Source of the DNA: Paramacrobiotus metropolitanus | Lineage: Eukaryota > Tardigrada > Eutardigrada > Parachela > Macrobiotidae | Assembly: GCF_019649055.1 (NCBI RefSeq) | Contig: NW_026570221.1 | Coordinates: 1,178,001 to 1,242,000, forward strand | DNA: 64,000 nt | Direction: 5' to 3' | Shown: piece after piece, positions 12,139 through 24,692 of the stretch | How the letters are laid out: each line of letters starts with the position of its first letter | Numbering within the stretch: position 1 is the first letter of the stretch | Made by a program: the position numbers and the translations under genes | Notes under the pieces: model-generated | Told to the model about the DNA's origin: nothing | What the model saw: the letters and a program-made list of their open reading frames with translations, nothing else | The model's database searches: none

Positions 12139-15100
12139 ATGCCGATTTCCGCGTTTTCGCAAAAAAGAGCGGAGATCCGGGAAAGAAAAATCAACTGGGG
12201 CGCTTATCTACAAAGCGGACTCATCACACAGGAACAGTTTGATGTCATCATCAACGTCGACAAATATTCACCGGAAAAGCGAGGATGGATATTCCGCGAT
12301 CAGGGGGTTTTTGTAGCTGAATGCTTTATCGAATTGCTGAACAATATATCCAAAGACGATACCATCCAATATTTACTGACACTTATCGATGATTCCCTTG
12401 AGGTATACCATGAAATATAATTTCACTGGCTGATATCTACCGAATTAGGCATATAGCAAGATGACTAGAATGTTATTCACTTTCTGTTATCTGATGTCTT
12501 CTGCCGATTAGAGTATAATATATTATTTTAATACACAATACACAATAGGTGTATACTTTTTTGTGCCATAGACTTGCGCTTCGTATGTGTCTTGAACAAC
12601 AGCATGTGGTGCCGCAAATTACATTGCGACGCTAATCTATTGTGCGAGTGCTAATGCGGCTGATTCTCGTACGCACCTTAATTATTGTGAGAATTGTTAT
12701 TTATTATTTATTAACATTTGTTGCAGCAAGATCGCACCCGCATCGGAGGACTGAATATTTACGCGGAAAATCAGGCCGTCACAGTGGCCAGCCTGTTCAT
12801 CCCATTCCTTAACCGGACAGATTTGTACATTATGCACCAAACTGCCCGCATTATTGCCAAATGTGCATGTTGGAGTGCGTCCCTGATGGAGGAGCCCGAT
12901 CTGTCCAGTTATCTGGTTTTCCTTAAACTGATTCTACGCTCATCGGTAATTTCAAAGATTTGGGAAAATATAAAATTATGATCACCTGGAAAGTGGATGC
13001 TACCGGTGTAGTGTGGGTGTACTAATACGCCGATATCTCTCAAGAAAGGGAAATATCATTTGAACTGGTTCAGATTAGACGTCCTACCCTAGTGCCTGCG
13101 CACATTATTAATACAAAAACACTTCTGAAGTTTTAACTGTAAGAAATAAAATTACCGTAATCATGAAAACGTAAGACAGTTGAAATTGTTTGCACTAAAA
13201 AAACCGGTGTTTGCCTTTAGAATAACGAGTACAAGGAAACAACCGTTCGCTGCCTGCAAATGATGCTACGGATCCGTGAATACCGATTGGCTTTCCTTCA
13301 AAATGACGGTATCACGGGGTAATTAATCTTTAAGAACAGTCATCCATATGAACGCTGACTATGGTGGACCAATATGTTTAATAGTCCCACTCAACAGTGC
13401 TTAATATATCGTCGATGGAAGTATCAAATTTTAATTTTGATTATTTTTCAGAATCGTCAATGCGTTGAACGCTAATGCCAGCAACAGTCAATTACAGTAT
13501 CAACTGATTTTCTGTTTGTGGTGTCTGACATTCGACGCGGACGTTGCCAAAGAATTTCTCAGGTAAACGTAATAACTGTGTGCGTTTCATGAACATAATA
13601 AAACTTGCAAATGTTTTGATAGCCATAACGTGGTTCCAATCATGGGAAAGATTCTTACGGATTGTCAGAAGGAAAAGGTCATTCGTATTACCTTGGCGAT
13701 ATTGCGGGTACGTCGGATTATACGTAGGTGCTTATTTGTACAATGTACATTTTTTCGTTATCAAAAATTAATGTGATCTGACTTAAAAATATGTAAAATT
13801 AAATTTGAAAGACGTTTCAATCTTGTGAAGTATTGTATTTTGACTTTTTAGCAAAACACGTTTTACTTACGATTAATACGGAAATATTTTCGTATATCTA
13901 TAGAACTTATTAGAGAAGTGCGACGATGACCCGGAAGTCTTGAAGGAGCTGGGGATTTGTATGGTGCATGCCAGAATAATTCGTTCTCTGGAGCACATTG
14001 AGAAACGCCGTTTAGTTGACCCCGATTTACTGGAAGATGTGGAATATCTCGTGACGGCACTGCACAAAGCCGCTGAACATATCAGGTAACTTGCGTATTT
14101 AAGAAATGCGTACAGCTTGTTGCAGTACAGCTATGCGTATACAGTGTGCAAATGTACCTTTACTGATAAATTACCGGTACTGTGTTAGTTTTATGTGCGA
14201 GGTAATAAGCAACAAGTAATGTAAATAAATATTAACATTATATCGCAGTTAATGAGTGTACAGAGTGGTACACATGTGGTTAAAACGGTACGTGATTTTG
14301 TTGTACTTATTATTGATTACTGAATTGTTTTCAGTTCTTTCGACGAATATATGGCCGAATTGAAGAGCGGCAGTCTGGAATGGAGTCCCGCTCATAAGAG
14401 TGAAACATTCTGGAGAGAAAACGCTGCCCGGTTTAGCGAAGCCAATTACGAACTGCTTAAGTAAGCAGCCGCTATCGCGAAGTTTTCGTTCGAAATGTAC
14501 TCGTACTCTGTGTGTAACTTGTAAGTATAAATCAAGCGCTGATTTTCCAGGATCCTGGTATATCTCATGCAACGCTCCAAAGAGCCGCTTGTATTAAGCG
14601 TGGCCGTGCACGATATTGGTCAATACGTTCGCTTCAGCCCTCGGGGGAAAGCGTAAGTTTGTGATTAACGTCGTGAAATTGTTTTGTGGAAATTGTAAAA
14701 CAATTTTTTGTTATCGAACTACGCACACAGTCTAAGAAAAATAAATAATTATATGTAATATATTTATCGTTTATTTTTAGTCTGTGCATAGTTTACTTTC
14801 TTTCTCTCACGGAAACTGCATAATGTTGAAAATGAATTGCCTACTTAGAATATTGTTTCGCTGAAATAAGGGGTGTTTAAATTACAAAACACCAAAAACA
14901 GCAAAAAATGCACCGTAATGCGTAAAACTAAATGTATTTACTCTGTAGATGCTAGCATCTTATGAAAGTTTGCTTGCGAATGATGAAATACCATTAAATA
15001 TTTTACTTATTGTAATAATACTTTTAGGATAATTGATAAAGTCGGAGGAAAAGAGGCTGCAATGGCACTTCTTTCCCATGCGGACGCTGATGTGCGTTAC

Positions 15101-15477
15101 CAAGCCCTGCTGGCCGTTCAAAAAATGATGGTGACGAACTGGTATGTGATAAAACTATAGTCATGTATTGTGCATGCCCGCACATATAAAATTAAAATAG
15201 CATAAATATTATCGAGACATCATGTAAGGTTAAAGGATTAAGAAACACGATAACTTTGCAATATTCTTCGAATCTTTTATTTTTTGATGGTATTACAACA
15301 AGTGCCTTAACGAAAGCCTAATCGTGCTGTTCTGCCTTTAAGAAAAATCTTGAGCTGAGTTTCGGTATCGCCGCAATTTGTTAAAGTATGCAGCATGCAT
15401 TTTTGTTTTACAGGGAATTTCTCGGCAAAAAGTCGGAGAAAGATCAAAACCAACAAGAAGTTAGCGTAAAATCATAA
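12139..15477 (+). CDS. ATP6V1H: V-type proton ATPase subunit H
   Basis: Subunit H (SFD/Vma13) belongs to the peripheral V1 sector, couples V1 to Vo and silences free V1. Ten coding exons: 12139-12402, 12727-12945, 13221-13318, 13452-13562, 13623-13707, 13904-14085, 14335-14460, 14551-14652, 15028-15141 and 15414-15477. They total 1365 nt, giving 454 residues against about 480 in mammals. Recognisable blocks run in order: [83 protein letters not shown], and [20 protein letters not shown] at the end. It is an all-helical HEAT-like protein. All junctions are GT-AG and in phase. The start chosen is the ATG 18 residues before INW; an upstream in-frame exon (11766-11916) is an alternative. The order is collinear with the human protein and nothing appears missing. 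Confidence 0.95.
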
Positions 15478-16074
15478 CAAATTCTTACTGTCTGTTATAA
15501 TTTTTGTTAGTAAAATGCGTATATGTGTCTTCAACACGAAAAAAACGGTGGGGGGAAGTTATGGGTTTGTTGGTAGGCATCATGGCTTCTTTATGCAGAA
15601 ACTTATTAATATTAGTAAAAATTCGTCACTATTCCATTGCGCCGACTTTGAAGTTATAACCATGTCGGTGGCCGATATCATCGTAACACATCCCAACACA
15701 TTATTATATTTTAGACTGTACAACACAAGCCAAAGTAAAAGCTACAGCGGTAGACAAAGAATAATTGTCCTGCAGTATAAGAAATCCTGAATGAAAATTT
15801 ACATAGGCAGAAAAAATAAAAATTTACGGTACAAAAATGCACCAAGATCGACCAAACCAAAAGGAAACATCTACCATTATATGAACGGTAGTGTTACGAT
15901 ATTTTGCACTGCAATGAGTATTTACAATCAACGGGGTCACTATGACAGCACAAATTTATCGCGCCGTTCGCAAAGGTTATTGGAGAAAAGGAATGGAATG
16001 TGTTAAAAGTTCAACAAGCTATACAATCGAAGAGGGTTCCTGCGGAGAATTCTTGTTTATCCTTTTACCAAGTG
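15478..16074. other. Convergent 3' intergenic region
   Basis: The interval separates the V-ATPase H stop from the stop of the minus-strand otp gene and should hold both 3' UTRs. AATAAA-like runs occur near 15812-15822. An open stretch at 15515-15790 resembles nothing known. Confidence 0.4.
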
Positions 16075-19000
16075 TCAACGCATACTGTTCATGCCCTGCA
16101 CGGCATGCTCCAGTGCCTTCCGTCGGAAACTGGAGATTGTGGAGTTAACGTTGCGCCAACCGTCGCCATGGGCTTCCGGGAAGGGATTCATTAGGATGTC
16201 CGGCAGGGCGTTTCCGGCCAGGGAGTATCCGGACTGGGTGCCCACCAGGGTAGGCGGGCACGTTGAGTAATTCGCATAGGGATTGCCCGCTGAGGAAAAC
16301 AGTTGGCTGTTGTTGTTGTCCGGGATTTGATGCGGCACACCTGTCACTACCGGCGAACTCACCCATCCGTATTCTGTGGAGTATATGACGGGGACTATAT
16401 ACAAGTATGCCGAAAATATATTTTGTTGCTGGCCGTGTATTTGTGTTTAATTCTTTATTAACTAACGTAATAATTCAGCTGTTCTAAATGAAAGTCTCAA
16501 AACGAAAATAACCTACTAATGCTCAATATAAACTGTTTCGGTTTTTATCAGTATATTTCGTAAATGCTTCCTGGACAGCTATTCTGATGCATAATTACTA
16601 AACTACGATTCCAAAAAACGACTATTATTGCGAAATTTACACTGTTGAAAAAGAAATGTGCAGAATAAAGAAGTCGGCAAATTTACCTGCGTTATTCACC
16701 GGAAGGTTACTGGAATATTTGCTGGCGGCATTGGGAGCACCGCTCATTGGCGCAAATGCTGCTGCTCCCGGCCAAGTGCACGCACGTCCATCCGGCATAT
16801 TTTGTCCGGCGTTCCCCGCGGCGGCGGCCGCAGCTGCCACATTAACGCCGAATGTCGCCGCTGCCATGGTGTTATTGGCGAAGCACTCCACCGCGGTGGC
16901 ACCGAATCCCGGCAGACCTGGATGCGAGGGCAACAGAGCGCCGGGTGGACGCAGCAGACTAATGGCCTTCTTGCGTTTCTTCCACTTAGCTCGACGATTC
17001 TGGAACCACACCTGCAACACCCACAGGCGTGATATGCGGGATTTACGTAATATACAAATTCTGCATTTGCTTATAAGCTCCATATGTTGTATTAACATTC
17101 GTAGTGTAAAAGGTCACTTAACTTTGATAATGATTTCGTGATATACGAGTATGTATGTATGTGTGATTAGCCCTTGACAGAATTCTTGGTTTATAATCTG
17201 CATGTTTTTCTCTACAGGGTCATTTTTTACTTACCGTTTTACGCCACAAATTGTTGCGGTCTAACACAGTAGCAAGTAAATAATTTAGGATTTTCAGTAA
17301 ACGGCGGTGCGTATTCGACCTTTTAACCAAGCAAACGAATTCCTGCATAAGTTTATTTGTGAGTCGGAAAACTTTCACTTAGGTGTGATAAGTAAATTAC
17401 CGCAGTCAAAATGTACAAACAGTGCCCTTTGTCAGTAGCCGTTTGAAGTGCATCCTAATCCAATAATGGTCGCGTGTTAGGGCAGTGACGCGTGCGGGAA
17501 AGGCCACTTTAAGTCCGAGCCACTTGATTACGCACAAATGGTACAATATGGACGAAATTTGTTTGCCCTTAGCGTAACAGCCGAGTGACGGCCGAGTGGA
17601 AGAAAAGAGGCCTTAATGGCCTTTGACCAGAATACTGACCGAAATGCAGGTGGAACAAATTGCCCCTACTCTAACATCGCATGGAGAGCACCCTATCTTT
17701 TCATCTACACGTGTACATCTATTTTCATGTTGATTTACGCGACAAGCAAAACATCAGAAGTTCTTGTGATAATCATACGCAAATTAACGCAGGGTTGATA
17801 AGTATTTTCGGTTGTTATTTTTCTAGGCAATTCCCTGCGCATTTTATCATAAGATTTGATTCATTAACTTGTTTAAAAAAGTATTATTGGTGCGTTTGTT
17901 GAAGGTAAAAAGGCATAATTAGATTAAAGGTATTCTGTGAAACCTCAGTTCCGAGTGAGTACTTTAAAACAAGATGAATATCTTCAAAAGGATTTTGCAG
18001 TCGGTGAAAAATGCATTTTATAGTAGAATACCAGAGTTAATTAAACTATACGAGTAGGTATAATCAACAGACGATGCCGCAGCGAATTGATTTATAGCCA
18101 ATCAACACCACCGGCCAGCGCCGCCCGCATCCGGGATGGCGGGTGGTCAAGCGATTTACAAGCGCACATTTGTCGCGTCAGTGTAAGCGCGCGGGTGTTA
18201 ATGCCTGCTAATTGGACATACCGCCAAGATAAAAGCCGGCACTGCGCCATTACGCCATTAACTGTCACACTGTGCTGGAGCAGCAGCTTAATCTGTCCAC
18301 TGTCCATGCGCGCCGCGCGCCCCTCAGTAAACACGTGGCCAGCGGCTAGTCGCGACAATGGCCACAGCGCACAGCCGCTATGTCAACAACGCACTACGCG
18401 GTAATTGCAGTCCGGCCAGACACAAACAAGATATGGGCATCAATTTTTATGATAGGTTCATCAGGATTCTTGGCATTCTTCGCGACTGGCTTAAGAACAA
18501 TTTTGTGGTGGATGTTTACACAACGCTTTTTACCTGCACACGGGATTCCGTTAGGCCGATACGCATCGCAATCTCCTCACCTGCAAAAACATGTCAGAAA
18601 CTGATCACTGTGATCTGTTTCGATACGGTATCGGAAGAGGACGCAGTTCCCTAATTAGACATGACAGCCTGCTTTCAGAAGCGGGTGTTAGATGGTGCAA
18701 AAACATGTCAGATACTGCTCTGTTTAGAACAATTTAGATACAGTATCGGAAGAAGGAAGCTGGCCAATTAACGTCAATCTGCCTGTAAAACCTGGTGCCA
18801 GAGGCAAGATGTTGCAAAAAGAACTTTTAAATAAGTTTTGCCGGAAAACATTTTTGCCGAATAAAACTTTAAGCGGTACGGTTAGTTCTCATCCACGACA
18901 TTTGAACCTTAGTTAGATTTTCCCTGAATACTCCTGTTTGCAACAGCTGTACGACTGCAAAACAGGAAAGAAATAAAGTGTCCGCATATGCATGGCCGGT

Positions 19001-19483
19001 GCAAAATAACAGATACTAGGGGTCTACTCAGTACGACAGCCAGAAAAATAATAGACCGCCGCCTCTAGCGAACCCGCTTCTTCGGTTTTATGGTTAGAAC
19101 CCATTTCACAAAAATTTCTGTAACTACGTTTTTGGAATTCAAACACCGTAGACCCCAATCATAACGCTTCTTAAACACCGCTGCATCAGTTCACTATTAT
19201 TCCACAAAAATCGGTTCATATGCCACTTACGAACAAAAATATCTGGATAATGAGTTTTGGCGAAACATCGCTCCAGTTCATGCAGCTGTGGTGGGGTAAA
19301 CCGGGTTCGATGGCGTTTCTGTTTGATGACCTTATCGGTGGAAGTGGTTAGCTCACACGCCTGCGACAAACTGGAGTCGCTCAAATCCCGGCTGGACGTA
19401 GTCTTTGGATGCATTGGCTCCTCGGTCTTAATGCCATGGATAACCGATCGCTGAATGGATTCTGTAAAGGTCACCGCCAACAT
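16075..19483 (-). CDS. otp: Orthopedia homeobox transcription factor
   Basis: Orthopedia is a paired-like homeodomain factor specifying neurosecretory and hypothalamic-type neurons in bilaterians. Four coding exons: 19231-19483, 18534-18580, 16687-17011 and 16075-16394, total 945 nt, 314 residues. The homeodomain (about 54-113) starts [20 protein letters not shown], continues through the 47-nt exon ([15 protein letters not shown]) and ends [15 protein letters not shown], with Gln at position 50. The region after it (PPGALLPSH) is diagnostic of Otp. The C-terminus carries an OAR motif, [13 protein letters not shown]. The middle protein is Ala/Gly-rich. The last exon may instead begin at 16373, an in-frame acceptor 21 nt downstream. 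Introns of about 0.65 and 1.5 kb hold GC-rich blocks that could be regulatory. The first ATG is assumed; an extra 5' exon is possible. Confidence 0.93.
17470..17640. promoter_or_regulatory. Candidate intronic regulatory block of otp
   Basis: GC-richer than the surrounding intron and without coding sense, this block contains GCCACTTTAAGT and CCACTTGATTA about 20 nt apart, which resemble Nkx-class homeodomain sites. Function is inferred only from location and motif likeness. Confidence 0.2.
18100..18400. promoter_or_regulatory. Candidate intronic enhancer of otp
   Basis: This ~300-bp GC-rich island lies in otp intron 2, next to the microexon. It holds several TAAT/ATTA cores (ctaattgg, gcttaatc, ccattaac) in sequence much less AT-biased than the rest of the intron. 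Open frames exist on both strands but none looks like a protein, so I read it as non-coding. Confidence 0.25.
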
Positions 19484-20248
19484 ATGAAACTTGCTGGGAC
19501 AGTTTTCAATAGTTGTGACTCATATAGACTGAAGAATGCTTTTCAAAACGAGTAAAATAATGGACACCAGTGTAGTGTAATAATGTAGTAGTAAATTAAT
19601 TGCAATTATTTACTAACCCTCTGCCAGCTGCGGCACGGCTGTCAAATTTCGGCGATCCATTGATGAGCTTATTTAGCGAAATTAACTACGAACACTTTTG
19701 CAGAAATCCAGTTTAGCCAGTTAGCTGCTAAATAATTTTCTCTGCTCATTATCCACCCCGCCGAAATACACCAAGGTGCCAATGAGAGTCTAATCCGTTT
19801 CTGACAAGCGGCTAAATGAGGTTTAATCAGCGGCCCGTCGTGTCTTTAAATGCGCCCATTTACCGCCGCCACACGGCGTCCAAACTGACCAATGGCAGTT
19901 TGGCTGTCTGCGTCGACCAATCGCAGCGTCGCGTGTTATATAGGCAGGAATGTATGACACACGGGAAGCGTAAGTGGGTAGGCTGCATGTTGATTGGGAC
20001 GCTAATCGAATTAAGCCTGAAGAAGGGATGGACAAATTGGATGTAGGGCATTCAAGTGGCGGATACTGTGCGCGTTTCCGTTGGTCTAATTGATTAATGG
20101 ACGGTTTATGCGGCGTAAACCGAAATCTGTAATTGAGTGATCAGCATGCTAATGGAATGTTGATCTTCCCGTTACGTGCGTTTACCTGTTTGTAATGGAA
20201 GTGCCCTTTTCACCCCCGGGAAAACGCAATGACTGGCCGGGTAACGTT
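19484..20248. other. Intergenic: otp 5' region and IRL1 3' region
   Basis: No gene is visible. The left part is upstream of otp and contains a reverse-strand TATATAA near 19936 preceded by a CCAAT-box-like ATTGG. The right part would contain the 3' UTR of IRL1. Open stretches at 19816-20046 are not recognisable. Confidence 0.4.
19936..19942 (-). promoter_or_regulatory. Possible TATA box upstream of otp
   Basis: TATATAA on the minus strand lies about 450 nt upstream of the otp start codon. It would require a long 5' UTR or an untranslated first exon, so this is a weak positional call. Confidence 0.2.
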
Positions 20249-22807
20249 TTATTTCTCGGTTGAACAAACATCTCGACTTTTTACAAACAGTTCGCCGAGG
20301 AGAAAAAGGCCACTGACGGCAAACATCGACAAGATTAGATTAAGAGTAGATTTTAAAACTAAGATCCGAATGGGAGTGTTATTGTTATCTTTATTGACTG
20401 GTGGCAGTTGGAATTTCATAGGTTCTCGGTGCGCCGCGTAGCCAATGGTTTTGTGAAGATCGATGAAATGTTGTAGAATCCCAGTTTTGGCTAGACGGTC
20501 CATTCTAGATATACAGTAAACTGCAGTGCATGATGCATCTTTGCTAATAAATCAGACATGTTAACGAAAATGGTTATACATGCAAACGGCAGCGCGTACA
20601 GTTCAGTAATATTCCGCGCAAAGGGCGATTGGTGTGGCAGCTGGAAAATGGCAATAAAACCAAAAAGGTTTGTTGGTGTAACCGGGATGAATCCTCCTTT
20701 GAGGAACACCGCCGTCTCTTCCGTGGCAATCAAGGCAATATTGCTGGTCTGCGATAGCGTTGTCGCATAGTCTACAAACTTGTCCACAGAGCTTCCCGAG
20801 TCATAGATCATCACTTTCGGGAGCACTTCGCGTAAACCACTGCTGTTCTGAAATCAAACAAATTATTCGCTGTGTACATTTATTTTCAATAGGGCTTTGT
20901 TAGAATGTATCTATGAGAGTAGAAAATTATATAACGGTCGCGCCCTAGTCTGCGTACTTTATTTACTTTATCTGCGTAACAGTTGCAAATAAGAAGTTTT
21001 ATTGGTTTTAATTTATCACGGTTTTATGGTTTATTATCAGTTTCATCTACAGAGATGTGTTCTTATTATAATTATTATCGTAACATGTAATAATTACAGC
21101 AAATGCGGACCATTAAAGCAAGTTGTATCGTTCCCGCTTGGAGTAGTGGCACGAAATTGGAAGTGACGAATTCCGACACACTTTGAAATGGTGGTACAAA
21201 TGGTGATGCCGTCAAACTAGAACTTAACCGGGCATCCATTATACTGGAAGTTACCAGCGAATACATTAGCAAAATTAATCCGGCGAGATTTGTTCCGTGG
21301 AAACGCCCAGGTCGGTAACGTTCACCTACATCAGACGCCCTGACTATCTCAGCGATTATGGTGAAATATGATACACAATTACACATGCCACGCCTTACTG
21401 CAAACATTAATTATGAAACTGTAATACTATTCTCGTGATTTAACGCTAACTTTTCAAGTTAAAATGACAACATTAGATAGCAAAAGCCTTCTGCGGTTTA
21501 TTCACTTTATACTGCGGTTTATTCACTTTATTGTAATGCTTTTGTATATTTATATATTTATCAAACAACTTTATCAGATTGCGCTCTTACACTGCTTGAA
21601 AATACTAGCCGCGATCTTGAAGCCAACTTGTAAGGCATCCTGTCCCATAAATACAAACCGATCCCACATCGATTCGCTGTTTAATGCGCTGTCACCCTGA
21701 ACAGATATCACAGTTCCACCGCTGACGGGTTTATGGTAGCGCCTATTGATTAACCGCTTTGTTATGTGGTTTGTCACCAGTGTCACGCATCCCAATCCGA
21801 ATGCAGCCACCAGCATTCCCGGCCAGAGTTCCTGTAGCGAATTCCACACCAACGTCGTCAAGATGGGTTGCGACGTCATGGTAGCATCGAGGAAAGACCG
21901 GTTGTGCACGGAAATGTAGTAATCACGTGTGATGTATCCGGCAATCAGTTCGAAATCGCGGACACGTGCCGGATTGGCGGCCAGCGGACACGCGCTCATC
22001 ATGACGTTGCCTAATAATACGTCGGCCGGCGAGCCATCGTACGACACGTTGTCCGATGTCCTAAACTTGTTTAGCGGTGACTTGGCAAAAATCAGCTGGA
22101 ATCTGCACGAAATTTTAAGAAATCTTTTTTCTTGCATAAAGGTTACTAAAGTTATTATACAGTATACAACAATGTGATTTTTGGAAATACAAATAATACC
22201 GTAATTGTACAAAGTACTTATGGCTGATTTTACTCAATATCTAATTGAACCCACAGATAATTATATTTCCAACACAGTGTTAGGTGAAAGCCTTCGATTT
22301 TTTTAATTTGCAATGGTTCGAGAATTTTAAGCAGTAACTCGCAAGTAAAGTTTGTGCATCATGAACAATAGAGTGTCTTGATCAATTTTATGAAGTCTCT
22401 ATGAATTGGTTACGGGCCGTAACGTATAGAGACTTACGGCCACAGTATTTGTAGAGTGTAGACTGTAGTGGATGAAAATCACAGAAAATTATACTTGTAT
22501 TTATATTCGTATCATGCACGATTTTGCTGTTCGATACATACCGATAATTCAACTCCTTGGAAATAATGGACAGAATGCTAATGGACACTCCGCAAAAGCA
22601 TCCAGAATTAGGGGGACTTTCGAAATTCCATGGCGGATTATCGGATACACTAACCGTTATGTAACGATCATCCCGGTGGTTGGCCTTTTCATGGGCATGA
22701 TCGTAGTATGAGTAATCTCCATATTGGTCAGTGCAGATTCGTAGATGTAACAACTGACACAAACGGTATTGTCCACTGCGATTCATTTCAGTTATAAGGT
22801 CTTCCAT
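20249..22807 (-). CDS. IR-like ionotropic glutamate receptor 1 (IRL1)
   Basis: Predicted ligand-gated channel subunit of the ionotropic glutamate receptor superfamily, plasma membrane. Five exons: 22542-22807, 21591-22102, 21111-21325, 20600-20847 and 20249-20504, phases 2-1-0-2. Exon 1 encodes the start of the S1 half-domain (TVSVSDNPPWNFESPPNSG, then a CFCG cysteine pair). Exon 2 holds the rest of S1 with CPLAANPAR, whose Arg matches the glutamate-carboxylate Arg of classical receptors, and membrane segment 1. Exon 3 carries the third membrane segment with LSSSLTASP. Exon 4 is S2 with an acidic EET motif. Exon 5 is the last membrane helix. The pore-loop end reads FKQC rather than the QG of its relatives. 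There is no amino-terminal domain and no clear signal peptide. It is the most divergent member and lies apart from the rest, separated by the peptide gene and retroelement. All frames are open. Confidence 0.85.
21491..21531. repeat. 21-bp tandem duplication
   Basis: The unit ctgcggtttattcactttat occurs twice in a row with one base between. It lies just beyond the splice donor of IRL1 exon 2, inside intron 2. Confidence 0.8.
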
Positions 22808-24106
22808 AGAGGAGAAAACTGTGTGGACCTACAACTACAAGTAATAATTACTGCGAGTTCCTTCAAATGGAAAAGCAGTAGATTTCCATAATTCTGAACT
22901 AGATATTGGATTACAACCTACGGATTCAGCCTGTATTTTTATAATAGTCTATAAACGGCATTGTTGTACAGATCGCTGGTAATCGGCCATTCGATACGAA
23001 GGTTTCACGTTGCAGTCGCAGCTTCGCTCCACTTCCGGTTGCCATACAGCTGCTCAAACATCATGATTCTGCTGTTATCGAGGTTACTACCCATTTTGCG
23101 TTGTGCCAAAGGACGTTTTGAAATTTTATTGCAAAGTTACATATTCTGAAAATGGGTAACTACATCAAAGCTTAATTTTCATTTATTATATTTGTCGCCA
23201 TTACTATTAGAATTATTACATGATTAGAATTAGCGCTTTTTCTATTCTAGACCTTAAGTTAGTCTATAATTATGATTCTAAAAAAACGTTTCCAATATAG
23301 TTCTACTTAGTTCCGTAACAAAAACCGGTTTTGATGTTTTTCTTTATATATGCATAGACTTCATTTAATTTAAAATTAGCATTTTACTGACAATCATAAA
23401 ATTAAAATATCGCTGCATCATTTTTTATATAATGCTGCAGTACAATTCGATTTTAGCGAAGCGGGAAGATGGAAAAAGCTGTTCGTGTTTGTACTATAAA
23501 ACGGAAATTGGAAGATTAACGTATTTGTATTGTTAAGCGGAAATTTAACGTTGAAGACTCTGCTTTGCTGGCAAATGTCCAGAAATGGCTGAGTAGGCCA
23601 CTATTAATAATATTGCACTCTGTAGTCGTCGATCGAATAAACAACCATGTGTGTAGATTTCACGTTTGTGATCAAGGTGTAGCGCACCTGTATAAATGAT
23701 TAACGACTTAGTTATGCTGCTTTGGAGTTCCTTCAAAAAATCTTTCCAATGCCTAATTTTGCATGCCAATAAATTCCATTCACCCATGGCCAAAAAGTGC
23801 TGTAACTTCTTCACTGAAGAAACCGTATTCACTTGATTGCCATGCGCTGTATTATGTTCAAATCGGCATGTGTATAATTATCGTTTATTTAGTTCGTCCG
23901 CCAAAACCCTTACCTACCACGTTTCTCGCATTGATGAACAAATTATTCGATTTTTTTCATAGTAATGATTACCGGCGCGTTTAACTTATGCGGCACACTT
24001 GTATGTGCATAATTAACGCTTCTGCTGGAGCGGCGCGTGGTGGAAATATGTTTTCTGTGTAGTCATGATCACATTTCGCCCGCAAGGTATTTGTGGAGGT
24101 AAACCG
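22808..24106. other. Intergenic between IRL1 and the secreted peptide gene
   Basis: The sequence is AT-rich. The longest open stretch (minus, 23545-23832) shows no recognisable domain, signal peptide or splice context. It should include the IRL1 promoter near 22810-23100. I see nothing else. Confidence 0.4.
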
Positions 24107-24112
24107 TATAAA
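24107..24112 (+). promoter_or_regulatory. TATA box of the small secreted peptide gene
   Basis: TATAAAG lies about 145 nt upstream of the ATG at 24253, placing a start site near 24137 and leaving a ~115-nt 5' UTR. It is the best-formed TATA element I noticed, consistent with a strongly expressed small gene. Confidence 0.45.
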
Positions 24113-24252
24113 GGCCCGGTTGACTCTGCGGACTAAGTTATTGCATATCATTGAACGGATTATTAATCGATCGCGTGCTACTTCAATAAACATTTTTAGC
24201 AGACGTGTTGGTGACCTTTCTTCATTTCCTCTGTTCCGCTAAATAATTCAGA

Positions 24253-24692
24253 ATGAAGCTTTTAGCCATTGTTTTTGGAATAATCTTCGTGATTTGCGCC
24301 TTGACTCAGTCAGGTAATCTATTTTTACCTCTCACATTACTTACTTCCATATTAAGTGTACTGACGTGTTTCTGTAGTTAACATTAAACGATGGTACATC
24401 ACTTAAATTAGTGTACGTAACAATTTATCACTAGCATAAACAAAATCATTTTTACTCTGCCTAATTGATTTGTCTCAGCGGAGTTACTGGAAATCTATTA
24501 GTACTTCTCTGCAGGATATTAGGAATTTCCGTTATGTACAAGTTATAATGCCTTATGTTCTTTTTTATAGCCTTGGCGCAAGGTGACATCTGGATTGGTG
24601 GTGGTGGATCCGGACCTGGAGGTGTCATATTTATGGCAAAAAATCCGCAGCCGAAGGACTTCCCATCGCTTCTCCAGGCTTTAAGAAAATAA
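24253..24692 (+). CDS. Small secreted glycine-rich peptide precursor
   Basis: Two exons, 24253-24313 and 24571-24692, give a 60-residue product. The first 20-24 residues (MKLLAIVFGIIFVICALTQS, then ALA) form a textbook signal peptide. The mature part of about 36 residues begins QGDIWIGGGGSGPGGVIF and ends in LLQALRK, followed directly by TAA that overlaps an AATAAA signal. The intron is GT-AG in phase 1, a common position at the end of signal sequences in secreted peptide genes. There are no cysteines in the mature region, and I see no dibasic processing sites except possibly the terminal RK. I do not recognise the family. It could be a neuropeptide-like, cuticular or antimicrobial peptide. 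The TATA box, signal peptide and correct splice sites make a real gene likely. Confidence 0.6.

Noticed and set aside
16656-17141. Alanine-rich open frames on plus
   Set aside because: Antisense to the Ala-rich otp exon 3, whose minus frame contains the homeodomain.
18087-18404. Overlapping open frames on both strands in the GC-rich island
   Set aside because: Open on both strands because the island is GC-rich; no family likeness, and it lies in an otp intron.
23545-23832. Minus-strand open frame of 95 codons
   Set aside because: No domain or splice support; AT-rich intergenic sequence.
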